A DNA stretch of 22,864 bases from FW021-bin31 sp964467635 (GCA_964467635.1 CAYXRN010000046.1:1-22864), one strand, 5' to 3'; shown: positions 8,011-16,038, numbered from the stretch's first letter. Numbers and translations: made by a program. The notes: generated by a model not told the origin, from the sequence alone.

Positions 8011-8068
8011 GTTGACTTTCGGCAAAACACTCCAACTGAACGGGCTTAAGATCCGGATTCCGATGCGC

Positions 8069-8671
8069 TTATGCTGCTTTCTGGTCCATTTTCCAGGCAC
8101 AATAGGCCATTTTGAATTTCAGGTCATCATCGAGACCGGCTAATTTTAGGGCCGCTTCTTCGTCCATATCCAGTTCCAGGTAGCCCAGGTACTGTTCATA
8201 AGCCTGGGCCAGGATGTGTTCGCATTCCAACAGGGTGTGGCGGTAAGCCGTTTTTTGGGCCAGGGTGCGTTGTCTTTTTCCGAGCAAAGGGTAAACGGCG
8301 TCTATACTCAGGCATTGTTTATCTTCTGTGAGTTCTCCTGCCTCATTTTCTATCCAGGTTGAACTGACTTCTAAAATACATTGATTAAAAAAGGCCGGCT
8401 GGCCGAGTGCTTCTTCCAGGTCCACCACAGAGGGCTCCTCAATACCCCTTTCCAGTTTTTCCACGATAAGCATCTGGATGCGATCGCCTTCCTTTCCGGA
8501 AATCCGCAGCAACTTATTGAGCTGATCGAAAGAGATGAGATAATCGACAGCCGTTTTTTTGCCCTTGACCAATCTAAATCCCCAGAGGGTTACCCATTCG
8601 CTGTGGTCAAAAAGGATGCGGTTGATGCCGATGTGATCCATTTTTCTAGGTTGATTATTGAGCTTTTGCAT
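8069..8671 (-). CDS. Conserved-looking protein of unknown function, 200 residues
   Basis: The frame is open back to an ATG at 8800, but the -7 element at 8694-8701 and the low-quality peptide before it favour the ATG at 8671 (MQKLNNQPRKMDHIG). The protein is soluble, without signal peptide or membrane segment. It seems to have a beta-rich first half (INRILFDHSEWVTLWGFRLV, VDYLISFDQLNKLL) and an acidic, helical second half (HTLLECEHILAQAYEQYLGYLELDMDEEAALKLAGLDDDLKFKMAYCAW). I do not recognise a family. It is divergent from the small gene at 8799, with 127 bases between starts carrying a promoter in each direction, and it reads toward the M1 peptidase 77 bases downstream. Shared regulation with the WYL operon is possible but not shown. 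Confidence 0.75.
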   Translation of the reverse strand: MQKLNNQPRKMDHIGINRILFDHSEWVTLWGFRLVKGKKTAVDYLISFDQLNKLLRISGKEGDRIQMLIVEKLERGIEEPSVVDLEEALGQPAFFNQCILEVSSTWIENEAGELTEDKQCLSIDAVYPLLGKRQRTLAQKTAYRHTLLECEHILAQAYEQYLGYLELDMDEEAALKLAGLDDDLKFKMAYCAWKMDQKAA

Positions 8672-8693
8672 GCTTGTTTTTTTTGATGTAAAG

Positions 8694-8701
8694 CAAAGGT
8701 A
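8694..8701 (-). promoter_or_regulatory. Probable -7 promoter element of the gene starting at 8671
   Basis: TACCTTTG on the minus strand matches TAnnTTTG. It ends 22 bases before the ATG at 8671 and lies inside the longer version of the open frame, which is why the shorter start was chosen. Confidence 0.5.
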
Positions 8702-8771
8702 GGAGGGGGCGGTGCAGCCTATTTGCACTGTTAAGTGAAGGTTAAAAAAATAGCCGGGGGACGGGTCCGGC

Positions 8772-8791
8772 CAAAAAAAATCGTACATTTG
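8772..8791 (+). promoter_or_regulatory. Promoter cassette of the 82-residue protein gene
   Basis: CAAAAAAAATCGTACATTTG contains the -7 match TACATTTG (8784-8791). Only seven bases separate it from the ATG at 8799, so the transcript would be nearly leaderless. The same 20 bases with one change recur at 10032-10051. Confidence 0.55.
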
Positions 8792-8798
8792 AAACACC

Positions 8799-9047
8799 AT
8801 GAATTTCGAAAAATTTAAACTGCTTACAAAAGAGTATTTGAGTGACCACCTGGTAACTTATTCGCGTGGGGACTTGCACATCATGCCCCAAATAGGACGG
8901 GAGGAATTGTTGCATTATATCAGATCGTTGTACGCCCGGTTTCCCCGTTCTCGCTTTTCCAAGTTTATTGATAAACTCCAGGAGCGTGGAATGATATTGG
9001 ACAGCAATGAAAAAACATTGACCTTTGATCCTGTATTTCCTTACTGA
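8799..9047 (+). CDS. Small protein of unknown function (82 residues) upstream of WYL regulator
   Basis: The product is 82 residues, soluble and mildly basic. Its pattern is helical in the first two thirds (FEKFKLLTKEYLSDHL, REELLHYIRSLYARFP) and ends in what could be a helix plus beta hairpin (SRFSKFIDKLQERGMILDSNEKTLTFDP), which is reminiscent of a winged-helix fold but not enough to assign one. Reality as a gene is supported by the -7 element just before it, by the 8-base gap to the WYL regulator in the same direction, and by a coding-like composition. It may act together with that regulator, as a partner or a target. No family is recognised. Confidence 0.7.
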   Translation: MNFEKFKLLTKEYLSDHLVTYSRGDLHIMPQIGREELLHYIRSLYARFPRSRFSKFIDKLQERGMILDSNEKTLTFDPVFPY

Positions 9048-9055
9048 TAACTATC

Positions 9056-10060
9056 ATGCCGCTTAATAAGGACGCGCTCTACCGCTACAGGCTTATCGAT
9101 CAGCGCCTGCGCAACACCATGCTTCCGAGGCCTTCCCTGGAGGCACTCGTTCGTTATGTCTCCGAAAAACTGGAAAAGTCGGTTTCCAGGCGTACGCTGA
9201 TTTCCGATATCAAGGCCATGCGGGAAAGTCCCGAACTGAATTTCAACGCGCCTATCGCCTATGACACCTACAACAAGGGCTATTATTATACCGAAGAAGA
9301 CTACGCCATCAACAATATTCCCGTCACGGCCTACGAATTGCAGGGACTCGAAATAGCGGTAGGTATCTTGCGGCAATTTCATAAGCTGCCGGTGATCCGG
9401 CAGTTTGAAGACGCCATCTTGAAGATTGCGGACGCTGTAACGGTCAACCGGGAGAAACTAAAGGACCTGGGCGTGCTGCATCTCGACGCGCCTACGCGTT
9501 TTAAGGGGCTGGAGTGGCTCCCGGAGATCGCCGAAGCCATCCAAAACAGGGAGGTGCTGCGGCTGAGCTATCAGTCCTTTGACCGTGATGAACCAAAAGA
9601 CTACCGCATAGAACCCTACCACCTCAGGGAATACAACCATCGTTTTTATGTATTTGCCAGGAGCCTGCACGGGCAAAACCCCGGCCTGCGTACCTTCGGC
9701 CTGGACCGGATCCATAACCTGTGGCCTACCTACGACCATTTTGACGCCCGTCATTTCGATGACGCCGAATATTTTAAAAACGCCATCGGCATCACCGTTC
9801 CCCATGAAAAGCCCGTAAAGGTATTGCTGTCTTTTTCCCCGCGCATGGGAAAATACGTTAAAACCCAGCCGTTGCATCATTCCCAGAAAGTCATCAAGGA
9901 CGACGCCGAAGCCCTGCAAATCGAACTTTTACTGGTGGTGAACCCCGAATTGATCATGTTGCTGTTGGGATATGGCGCCGATGTGCGGGTGATACAGCCG
10001 CGGTCCCTGGCTGCCGATATAGCGAAAGAAGCAAAAAAAATCGTAAATTTGTATGACTAA
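9056..10060 (+). CDS. WYL-domain transcriptional regulator (YafY/PafBC-like)
   Basis: 334 residues, usual for the family. Residues 5-60 form a winged helix-turn-helix (RYRLIDQRL, SLEALVRYVSEKLEKSVSRRTLISDIKAMR), typical of DeoR/YafY-type regulators. Residues about 160-222 are the WYL domain: the conserved arginine-rich beta sheet includes LRLSYQSFD, YRIEPYHLREYNHRFYVFAR and RTFGLDRIHNL; the WYL triad itself reads FYV here. The C-terminal extension (about 250-334, PVKVLLSFSP, VVNPELIMLLLGYGADVRVI) is the WCX region. Known role: WYL proteins sense nucleic acid or nucleotide ligands and often control DNA damage response or defence genes. It sits 8 bases after the 82-residue gene and 11 bases before the membrane protein gene, which points to an operon. 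No defence effector is recognised next to it. Confidence 0.93.
   Translation: MPLNKDALYRYRLIDQRLRNTMLPRPSLEALVRYVSEKLEKSVSRRTLISDIKAMRESPELNFNAPIAYDTYNKGYYYTEEDYAINNIPVTAYELQGLEIAVGILRQFHKLPVIRQFEDAILKIADAVTVNREKLKDLGVLHLDAPTRFKGLEWLPEIAEAIQNREVLRLSYQSFDRDEPKDYRIEPYHLREYNHRFYVFARSLHGQNPGLRTFGLDRIHNLWPTYDHFDARHFDDAEYFKNAIGITVPHEKPVKVLLSFSPRMGKYVKTQPLHHSQKVIKDDAEALQIELLLVVNPELIMLLLGYGADVRVIQPRSLAADIAKEAKKIVNLYD
10032..10051 (+). promoter_or_regulatory. Internal promoter cassette before the four-TM protein gene
   Basis: CAAAAAAAATCGTAAATTTG lies in the last codons of the WYL gene and equals 8772-8791 in 19 of 20 positions. TAAATTTG at 10044-10051 is a perfect -7 element, 20 bases before the ATG at 10072. 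It suggests a separate transcript for the membrane protein. Confidence 0.5.
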
Positions 10061-10071
10061 CCTCGTTATGC

Positions 10072-10767
10072 ATGCTTAGTAAAGAACAAATCAGAGAAGT
10101 ATACGGATTGGTCACAAGTAAATACGTACGGTATTATGATCTGCAGATAGAGCTTGTTCATCAATTGGTAAAGAAGGTAGAGTACCAGCTTGCACAAAAT
10201 CCCGAAATGAATTTTAGAGACGCGTTGCAGGAGGCTTATTCCAGTTATGGCATCTTTGGCTTTAGCAAGATCGTGATGAAAAAAGAGTCGCTCATTGGCC
10301 GGCAGAGCATGCATTTGTGGATGCGGGAATTTCTGAGATGGTTCAGTTTCCCGAAGTTGCTCAGCATGGCGTTTTTGTTTTTTATACTGTGGACTTTATG
10401 CAGCCTGTTTTCTGTTTCTTTTGTCGCCATAGCCTTCATCACCTTCTGTACAGTGGAAGGGTTCATTTTGCACCTAAAAGGCAAGCGGGCCGTGTTGCAC
10501 AATCGTTCGCCCCTGCTGATGCTGGTTCCCTTTAAAATTTCCTTTTTTCAGGTCGGTTATTTTGTCGGATTTGTGCCCTTTTATGTTTTCCTGATACTGA
10601 CCAATTTTAACTTAATTGAAAATGGATGGTCGTGGATTGCCGCGCATAGCTGGATGGTAGCGCTGTGGATGACCATAAGCCTGATCTTCATCATCAGCCA
10701 CCTTGCGGTTTATAAACGGATATTGGAACAGGCCAAGGAAAAATATCCCGGCTTTTTCCGATCTTGA
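10072..10767 (+). CDS. Four-TM membrane protein of unknown function
   Basis: 231 residues. The first 90 are hydrophilic and helical (KEQIREVYGLVTSKYVRYYDLQIELVHQLVKKVEYQLAQNP...FRDALQEAYSSYG shortened here to key parts) and probably cytoplasmic. Four hydrophobic segments follow at about 93-113, 114-134, 156-178 and 188-213, ending with a basic tail (YKRILEQAKEKYPGFFR). There is no signal peptide and no catalytic motif. I do not recognise the family. It begins 11 bases after the WYL regulator and has its own probable promoter, and it ends tail-to-tail with the universal stress protein gene (24 bases between stops). A role as the regulated target of the WYL protein is an inference from position only. 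Confidence 0.8.
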   Translation: MLSKEQIREVYGLVTSKYVRYYDLQIELVHQLVKKVEYQLAQNPEMNFRDALQEAYSSYGIFGFSKIVMKKESLIGRQSMHLWMREFLRWFSFPKLLSMAFLFFILWTLCSLFSVSFVAIAFITFCTVEGFILHLKGKRAVLHNRSPLLMLVPFKISFFQVGYFVGFVPFYVFLILTNFNLIENGWSWIAAHSWMVALWMTISLIFIISHLAVYKRILEQAKEKYPGFFRS

Positions 10768-10791
10768 TCCCATAATTAAAGCCAGCTGCCG

Positions 10792-11616
10792 CTATTTTTC
10801 TCCCACACTCAATATAGGTACGTCACTCCGGAACAACATGGCCTTGGTATGGTTGACACGCAGGATGCTGCCCCAAAAATCGTGTTTCCCCGGAATAATA
10901 ACAATCAAGTCTGCCCGGATTTCCTTGGAGAAATCCTTGATGCCTGCCACTATATTGCGTTTATTGACCGTATGGAAGCTAAAGGAGATGTCCTTCAGCA
11001 ATGCCGCGAGTACGGCTTCTTTCTTTTCCATTTGCCGGGCGGCATTCGTTTTGGGAACCACATGCAGTACGAACAAACGGGCATCAAAAAGGGCCGTTAT
11101 CCTTTTAATCTTTTCCACGGGAATGGTGGAAGACAAATCTTCCTGCATGTTGCAGGCAAATACAATGTGTTTAATCGGACGGAAAGTGGTATAAGGAGGT
11201 ACAGTAAGTACCATACAGCCGGAACGCTCAACAATGTCCAGGGTGTTGCTTCCCAGAAAAAAGTTACTCATTCCGGAGCCGGTCAGCCCGATAATTGCCA
11301 GTTTGACCTCCGGGTCGGTAAAGAGCTGCTGCATCCTTTCAACAAGGTAGCGGTCGTAGGTTAGACAGGTGATAGGAACCTGACTGCCGAACTCTTCCAC
11401 TAATTCCCGCTTTCGTTCTTCCAGCTGTTGGAGGATCCGTTCCTCCATGTTATGAAAATGGATGGTCGTTAATTCATACTCGGACACCGCTACCGGATTT
11501 TCGAATACATGGATCAATTTGACAGCGGCATTTCGCTGCATAGCCAACTGGATGGCATACGCAGATGCATACTTGGCATTTTTTGAAAAATCGGTGAATA
11601 CCAGAAATGTTCTCAT
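10792..11616 (-). CDS. Universal stress protein with two UspA domains
   Basis: 274 residues, two tandem Usp domains (about 1-143 and 148-274), each starting with the family's first beta strand (MRTFLVFTDFSKNAKYASAYAIQLA; IKHIVFACNMQEDL). The first domain keeps the nucleotide-binding pattern G-x2-G-x9-G-S (GLTGSGMSNFFLGSNT). The second has only a degenerate version (PGKHDFWGSILRVNHTKAM), as is usual in Bacteroidota tandem forms. Known role: small-molecule or ATP-binding cytoplasmic proteins raised in starvation, redox or envelope stress; the exact action is not defined by sequence. It lies 112 bases downstream of the efflux operon in the same direction, with a weak -7 element (TATATTTA on the minus strand, 11639-11646), so it is probably a separate unit. 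Confidence 0.93.
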   Translation of the reverse strand: MRTFLVFTDFSKNAKYASAYAIQLAMQRNAAVKLIHVFENPVAVSEYELTTIHFHNMEERILQQLEERKRELVEEFGSQVPITCLTYDRYLVERMQQLFTDPEVKLAIIGLTGSGMSNFFLGSNTLDIVERSGCMVLTVPPYTTFRPIKHIVFACNMQEDLSSTIPVEKIKRITALFDARLFVLHVVPKTNAARQMEKKEAVLAALLKDISFSFHTVNKRNIVAGIKDFSKEIRADLIVIIPGKHDFWGSILRVNHTKAMLFRSDVPILSVGEK

Positions 11617-11728
11617 AACTACTAACCTTTATGATGCATAAATATAAGCATTACAGCATTAATGGCCTACGGTCTCGCCGGTGCCGTTTGAGCCTTTGCA
11701 AAGCGAATGACCATACGGGGCTATATGA

Positions 11729-13300
11729 TTAACGCCGGGTTCCGTTTTCTTCAGAAACTTTAATAGTGGCCTGCCGTTTTTTCTTTTTAATAAATAGCGC
11801 CAGCAAAGGAATACAACACAAAAAGAACAGCGCGATAAGGTAAAACACATCATTGTAAGTCAACAGCATCGCTTGCTGCTCAACCATACGATGGATAAGG
11901 GCCAGCGCCTTAGACTTAGCCGTTGCCATATCAAACCCCAGCCGCATAAATTGATCTTTGAAGGCATTTAACCAGCTTACCGTTTGCGGGTCAAAAGGTG
12001 TGATATGGGTACTTAATCGCGCTTCATGAAAAGCACTTCTCCGGGTGACAAAGGTAGTCATAAGCGCTATCCCGAAGGATCCGCCTAATTGCCGGGCCGT
12101 ATTGAGAAATGCGGTTCCCTGCGGCATCTCGACGTTCTTAAGATCGTATAAGGTAATCGTGGTCAGCGGAATAAACAAAAAGCCGCCGCCGATGCCGCGG
12201 AGAATAATCGGAACGATAAAATCTTCGGGGCCAAAATTCAGATTGATGCCCGAGAGCATAAGCAGGAAAACGATGTACATCACAAAGCCAAATGCGGCCA
12301 GTACGATAGGCGAAACTTTTGTTCGCTTCATCATTTGTCCCGCTACGGGCATCATTACCCCCGCCATCAGGCTGCCGGGCAGTAGCAACAGGCCGGTTTG
12401 TTCGGCCGAGTAGCCAAGCAGGGTTTGACACAGCACCGGGATGGCGAAGATAGATCCGTATTGCCCTAAACCCCGCATAAAAGCAAAGAAAGCCCCTACG
12501 CCAAAGCGGCGATACCGAAGCAGCCGGAGATTTAAGATGGGCGATGTCACACTGATTTCTCTCCAGATGAAAAGCAATCCCCCGATGACGGCCGCGGCGC
12601 TGAGCACGATAATATAATTGGTGGCGAACCAGTCCTCCCGTTGTCCGTTTTCCAAAACCACCTGCAGGGAGCCTACGCCGATGACCAACAGCGCCAAAGC
12701 CAGCCAGTCCATCTTTCCTGTCCGCAGTTTTTCTTCCGGTTCTTTGATAAAAATGGCAGCGAGTGCGGCGGCTAAAATCCCAATGGGAATGTTGACAAAG
12801 AAAACCCAGTTCCACGAGAGGCTGTCTGTAATGTATCCGCCTAAAGTAGGGCCAAAAGCCGGCCCCAAAACGACGCTCATGCCAAAGATGGCGTTGGCCA
12901 TGCCCATGTCCTCTCTTGGAAAGGACTCGACCAGAATGGTCTGTGAGGTAGAAAGAAGACCGCCTCCCCCGAGTCCCTGTATGATCCTGAAAATGATCAG
13001 TTCACCCACCGTGTGAGCATTTCCACAAACAAAAGAAGCGACGGTGAATACCAGGATAGAGGCTGTAAAATAATTTTTTCGCCCCAGTTTAAAACCCAGC
13101 CATCCCGACAGGACGATCATCACCACATTGGCGGCGGCGTATCCGGTGACGACCCAGCCAATCTCAGTGAAAGTAGCCCCCAGGTTGCCCATCATATCGC
13201 TGAGCGCTACGTTGACAATCGAGGTATCGATCAACTGCAGCATAGAAGCCAGCACTACGGTGACAATAACGATCCATCTATGTAAAGGTATTTTTGCCAT
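11729..13300 (-). CDS. DHA2-family MFS drug exporter, second copy (EmrB/QacA type)
   Basis: 523 residues with about 14 membrane segments, typical of DHA2 proton antiporters. Visible signatures are D25 in TM1 (QLIDTSIVNVA), motif A between TM2 and TM3 (GWLGFKLGRKNY) and motif C in TM5 (VLGPAFGPTLGGYIT). The basic cytoplasmic tail is KKKKRQATIKVSEENGTRR. It is clearly a paralogue of the gene just upstream in the operon (shared GNLGAxFxxIGWVVT, GRKNY, GPxLGGYIT) but has drifted well beyond a recent duplication. It is the last gene of the tetR-tolC-emrA-emrB set, 71 bases after its paralogue. Known role: with an EmrA adaptor and TolC channel, export of hydrophobic or anionic toxic compounds across both membranes. 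The two copies may differ in substrate or form a heterodimer (inference). Confidence 0.94.
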   Translation of the reverse strand: MAKIPLHRWIVIVTVVLASMLQLIDTSIVNVALSDMMGNLGATFTEIGWVVTGYAAANVVMIVLSGWLGFKLGRKNYFTASILVFTVASFVCGNAHTVGELIIFRIIQGLGGGGLLSTSQTILVESFPREDMGMANAIFGMSVVLGPAFGPTLGGYITDSLSWNWVFFVNIPIGILAAALAAIFIKEPEEKLRTGKMDWLALALLVIGVGSLQVVLENGQREDWFATNYIIVLSAAAVIGGLLFIWREISVTSPILNLRLLRYRRFGVGAFFAFMRGLGQYGSIFAIPVLCQTLLGYSAEQTGLLLLPGSLMAGVMMPVAGQMMKRTKVSPIVLAAFGFVMYIVFLLMLSGINLNFGPEDFIVPIILRGIGGGFLFIPLTTITLYDLKNVEMPQGTAFLNTARQLGGSFGIALMTTFVTRRSAFHEARLSTHITPFDPQTVSWLNAFKDQFMRLGFDMATAKSKALALIHRMVEQQAMLLTYNDVFYLIALFFLCCIPLLALFIKKKKRQATIKVSEENGTRR

Positions 13301-13371
13301 AATGACGCAATAACCTGTCTGCCTGCTCCCTGCCTTTTTGATAGACCGCCTGTGTCAGCCACACCGGCGCA

Positions 13372-14913
13372 TTAATGGGCCTGAACGCCGCTCGCTTGCG
13401 GTCTGTATTTTTGAAACAACAAAAGCGGGATCAACAATAAAAAGAAGATGCCCACGATCCAGAAAACATCGGTATAGGACATCAGCATACTTTGTTTCAA
13501 TACCGAACCGTTTGCAGCGGCTACCGCCATGTGGTAGGCTTCCTGATGCGAATGGCCGAGTCCCATAAATTTGGCGATCATTCCCTTTAGCTGTTCTAAA
13601 AAAGCCGGGTTATAACGGTTGACGTTGTCGGCGAGGACATTCCGGTGGTGGGCGACACGATGGTCCACAAAAGTAGTGATGAGCGCGATGCCAAAGGAGC
13701 CGCCCAGTTGCCGCATCATGGTGTTTAGTCCCGTGCCCTGGCCGATTTCCTCTCCCCGCAGGTCCTGTACGGCCAGGGTGGTGATAGGCACAAACAGCAT
13801 GCTTAACGCGAGTCCCCTGATCATCAGGGGCCAGAGAAAGTTGCCCATGCCGTAGGCCAGGGTGGTCTTTTCCATCATCATGCAAAAGACAATAAAGATG
13901 AGGATGCCCAGACAACCCAGCAGCTGCGCGGGAAGTTTCTTTTTCATTAAAGTGCCGATGATGGGCATCATTGCGATGGTGACAAAAGCACTGGGAATGG
14001 TTACGATGCCCGTTTGTTCCGCGGAGAAGCCCAGCAGGTTCTGAAACATCAACGGATAAACGAAAACGGAGCCGAACATGCCCAGGCCGAACAACAAGGT
14101 AGTAAGCATGCCCAGGGAAAAACTGCGGTGTCGGAAAATACGCAGGTTGACCACCGGATGTGCGGTGCTCAGCTCCCGCCAGATGAATAAAACCAGTCCG
14201 ATCGCCGCAGTGAAAGTCAGCACGATAATATAGGTGGTGTCAAACCAGTCTTCGGTCTCTCCGCGTTCCAACACCACTTGCAGGCTGATCACGGTCACCG
14301 CCAGTAAAAATAGCCCCAGCCAGTCCACCGGTTTTCGTTTCTCTCTGGGTGTATAGGTTATAAACGTCGTGATCAAAAACAAGGCGATAAGGCACATGGG
14401 GATGTTAATGTAAAAACACCAGCGCCAGGAAAAATGATCGGTTATATAGCCGCCCAGTACCGGCCCGATTAACGGGCCCAGTACCGCCCCCATGCCAAAC
14501 ATGGCCATAGCCATGCCCAGCTCTTCCGAGGGCCAGGTTTCAATTAAAATGGCCTGCGCCGTAGGCGACATTCCGCCGCCGGCCAGGCCCTGTACAAAGC
14601 GAAATAAGATGAGCTCTCCCATCGTCTGGGCGTGGCCACAGAAAAAGGAAGCCACCGTGAACATAACGATGGAAGCGATGTAATAGTTTTTTCTGCCAAA
14701 CCGCTTCCCCAGCCAGCCGGAAATGGGTAAGATCATGATAATGGCCACCGAATAAGCGGTAACCACCCATCCGATGTTGTCAAAACTCGCTCCCAGGTTG
14801 CCCATCATGTGGGGCATGGCAACATTCACCACCGTTACATCGATGAGTTCCATCATCGTGGAAAAAACCAACGTAAAAGTGATGATCCATTTTTTTATTC
14901 CTGTCTCGGCCAT
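13372..14913 (-). CDS. DHA2-family MFS drug exporter, first copy (EmrB type)
   Basis: 513 residues, about 14 membrane segments. D25 in TM1 (ELIDVTVVNVA), motif A GWLGKRFGRK (66-75) and motif C around 142-157 (GAVLGPLIGPVLGGYI) are all present, so an active proton-coupled antiporter is expected. It starts 49 bases after the EmrA-like gene and is followed by its paralogue, in a consistent minus-strand operon. Known role: inner-membrane pump of an EmrAB-TolC type tripartite exporter for hydrophobic drugs, uncouplers or fatty-acid-like compounds. Motif A is closer to consensus here than in the second copy, so this may be the main pump (inference). Confidence 0.95.
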   Translation of the reverse strand: MAETGIKKWIITFTLVFSTMMELIDVTVVNVAMPHMMGNLGASFDNIGWVVTAYSVAIIMILPISGWLGKRFGRKNYYIASIVMFTVASFFCGHAQTMGELILFRFVQGLAGGGMSPTAQAILIETWPSEELGMAMAMFGMGAVLGPLIGPVLGGYITDHFSWRWCFYINIPMCLIALFLITTFITYTPREKRKPVDWLGLFLLAVTVISLQVVLERGETEDWFDTTYIIVLTFTAAIGLVLFIWRELSTAHPVVNLRIFRHRSFSLGMLTTLLFGLGMFGSVFVYPLMFQNLLGFSAEQTGIVTIPSAFVTIAMMPIIGTLMKKKLPAQLLGCLGILIFIVFCMMMEKTTLAYGMGNFLWPLMIRGLALSMLFVPITTLAVQDLRGEEIGQGTGLNTMMRQLGGSFGIALITTFVDHRVAHHRNVLADNVNRYNPAFLEQLKGMIAKFMGLGHSHQEAYHMAVAAANGSVLKQSMLMSYTDVFWIVGIFFLLLIPLLLFQKYRPQASGVQAH

Positions 14914-14962
14914 GGGGTCTTCCTGTTTTTGTTTTCCTGTTCCTTTTCAGGATGCAAATCAG

Positions 14963-16018
14963 CTACTTCTTTACACGTACTGTAGCCTCTACACTCATCC
15001 CCGGGATCAACCGCCGGTTCCACTCGTGCGGTAGGGAATCGAAATTGATGCGCACGGGTACGCGCTGGACTACCTTCACAAAATTTCCGGTGGCGTTATT
15101 GGGCGGCAATAGGGAGAACTTAGCACCGGTTGCGCCCGAAAAAGAAGCGACGTATCCGTGAAAATCTTTCTTGGGATAGGCGTCTACTTCTATATCCACC
15201 GGTTGCCCGATCCGCATGTCGTTTAACTGGGTTTCTTTAAAATTCGCCGTTACATAAATGCTGCTGTCATTGACGATGGCAAACATCTGTTGCCCCTGAC
15301 CGACCAGTTGTCCGATCTGGATGTTTCTTTTAGAGATCTGCCCCGATACCGGTGCGGTGATTACTGTATACGACAATTGCAGTTTGGCGAAATCTACGGC
15401 TGCCTGTCTTACTGCAATCTGTGCCGAGGTGGCTTTCACTTGTTTGCGGGAAGAAGCAACCTGTTCATGAATAGCAGCCACCTGTTTTTGAGCAGCGGCA
15501 AGTTGTGCTTCTGCCGCTTCCTTTTCCGCCTTAATTTCATCAAACTGTGCCTGGGTAATGGCGTGCCCCTGCAGCAGGTTTTTGTACCTGTTGTAGGTTT
15601 GCGTTATTTTCCATACTTGTGCTTCCGCTGCTTCTATATTGGCTTTTGCAGGCGGTACATGCGCGCGCACGGCACTCACGTTGGAAGCACTCACGCCTAC
15701 ACTGGACTTAGCAGCCGCTAATGCGGCTTCGGCCTTTTCAAGCTGGATGCGGTAATCTTTATCATCCAGGATAACCAGTGTATCTCCCCTTTCCACATGT
15801 TGGTTGTCTTTAAAACGGATCGCTTCAACATATCCGCTAACCCGGGCAACTACCGGAGAGATGTCCCCATCGACTTGGGCGTCGTCGGTTACTTCGTAAT
15901 GGGTGTAATAAATCAACTCCTTGATGCCGAAAATGACGCCGCCGATTACGATCAGGATCAGGATAATGGGGAGTATTCTTTTATAAGCCGGTTTTTTTTG
16001 TTTTGTTTCTTTTGCCAT
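14963..16018 (-). CDS. EmrA/HlyD-family periplasmic adaptor
   Basis: 351 residues. A basic N-terminus (KETKQKKPAYKR) is followed by one membrane anchor (about 15-35), then the first half of a lipoyl-like domain (DDAQVDGDISPVVARVSGYV, VERGDTLVILDDKDY), a long alanine- and glutamine-rich coiled-coil hairpin (about 90-210), the second lipoyl half (VITAPVSGQISKRNIQIGQLV) and a beta-barrel domain (VTANFKETQLNDMRIGQPVDIEVDAYP). This order is that of EmrA-type membrane fusion proteins. It bridges the inner-membrane MFS pump and the TolC-like channel in the periplasm. It lies 20 bases after the tolC-like gene and before both pump genes; being the only adaptor in the operon, it probably serves both. 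Confidence 0.95.
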   Translation of the reverse strand: MAKETKQKKPAYKRILPIILILIVIGGVIFGIKELIYYTHYEVTDDAQVDGDISPVVARVSGYVEAIRFKDNQHVERGDTLVILDDKDYRIQLEKAEAALAAAKSSVGVSASNVSAVRAHVPPAKANIEAAEAQVWKITQTYNRYKNLLQGHAITQAQFDEIKAEKEAAEAQLAAAQKQVAAIHEQVASSRKQVKATSAQIAVRQAAVDFAKLQLSYTVITAPVSGQISKRNIQIGQLVGQGQQMFAIVNDSSIYVTANFKETQLNDMRIGQPVDIEVDAYPKKDFHGYVASFSGATGAKFSLLPPNNATGNFVKVVQRVPVRINFDSLPHEWNRRLIPGMSVEATVRVKK

Positions 16019-16038
16019 GATCTTTTATGATAAATGAG

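Noticed and set aside
7992..8030. GTG start for the M1 peptidase
   Set aside because: A perfect -7 element lies downstream of the GTG and the signal peptide begins at the tandem ATG.
8672..8800. Extended N-terminus of the 200-residue protein starting at 8800
   Set aside because: The extension overlaps promoter elements in both directions and its peptide is of low quality; the ATG at 8671 is better.
12138..12815. Minus-strand frame of 225 codons inside the second MFS gene
   Set aside because: Same strand but other frame of an intact 14-TM transporter; arginine/histidine-rich composition typical of a shifted frame.
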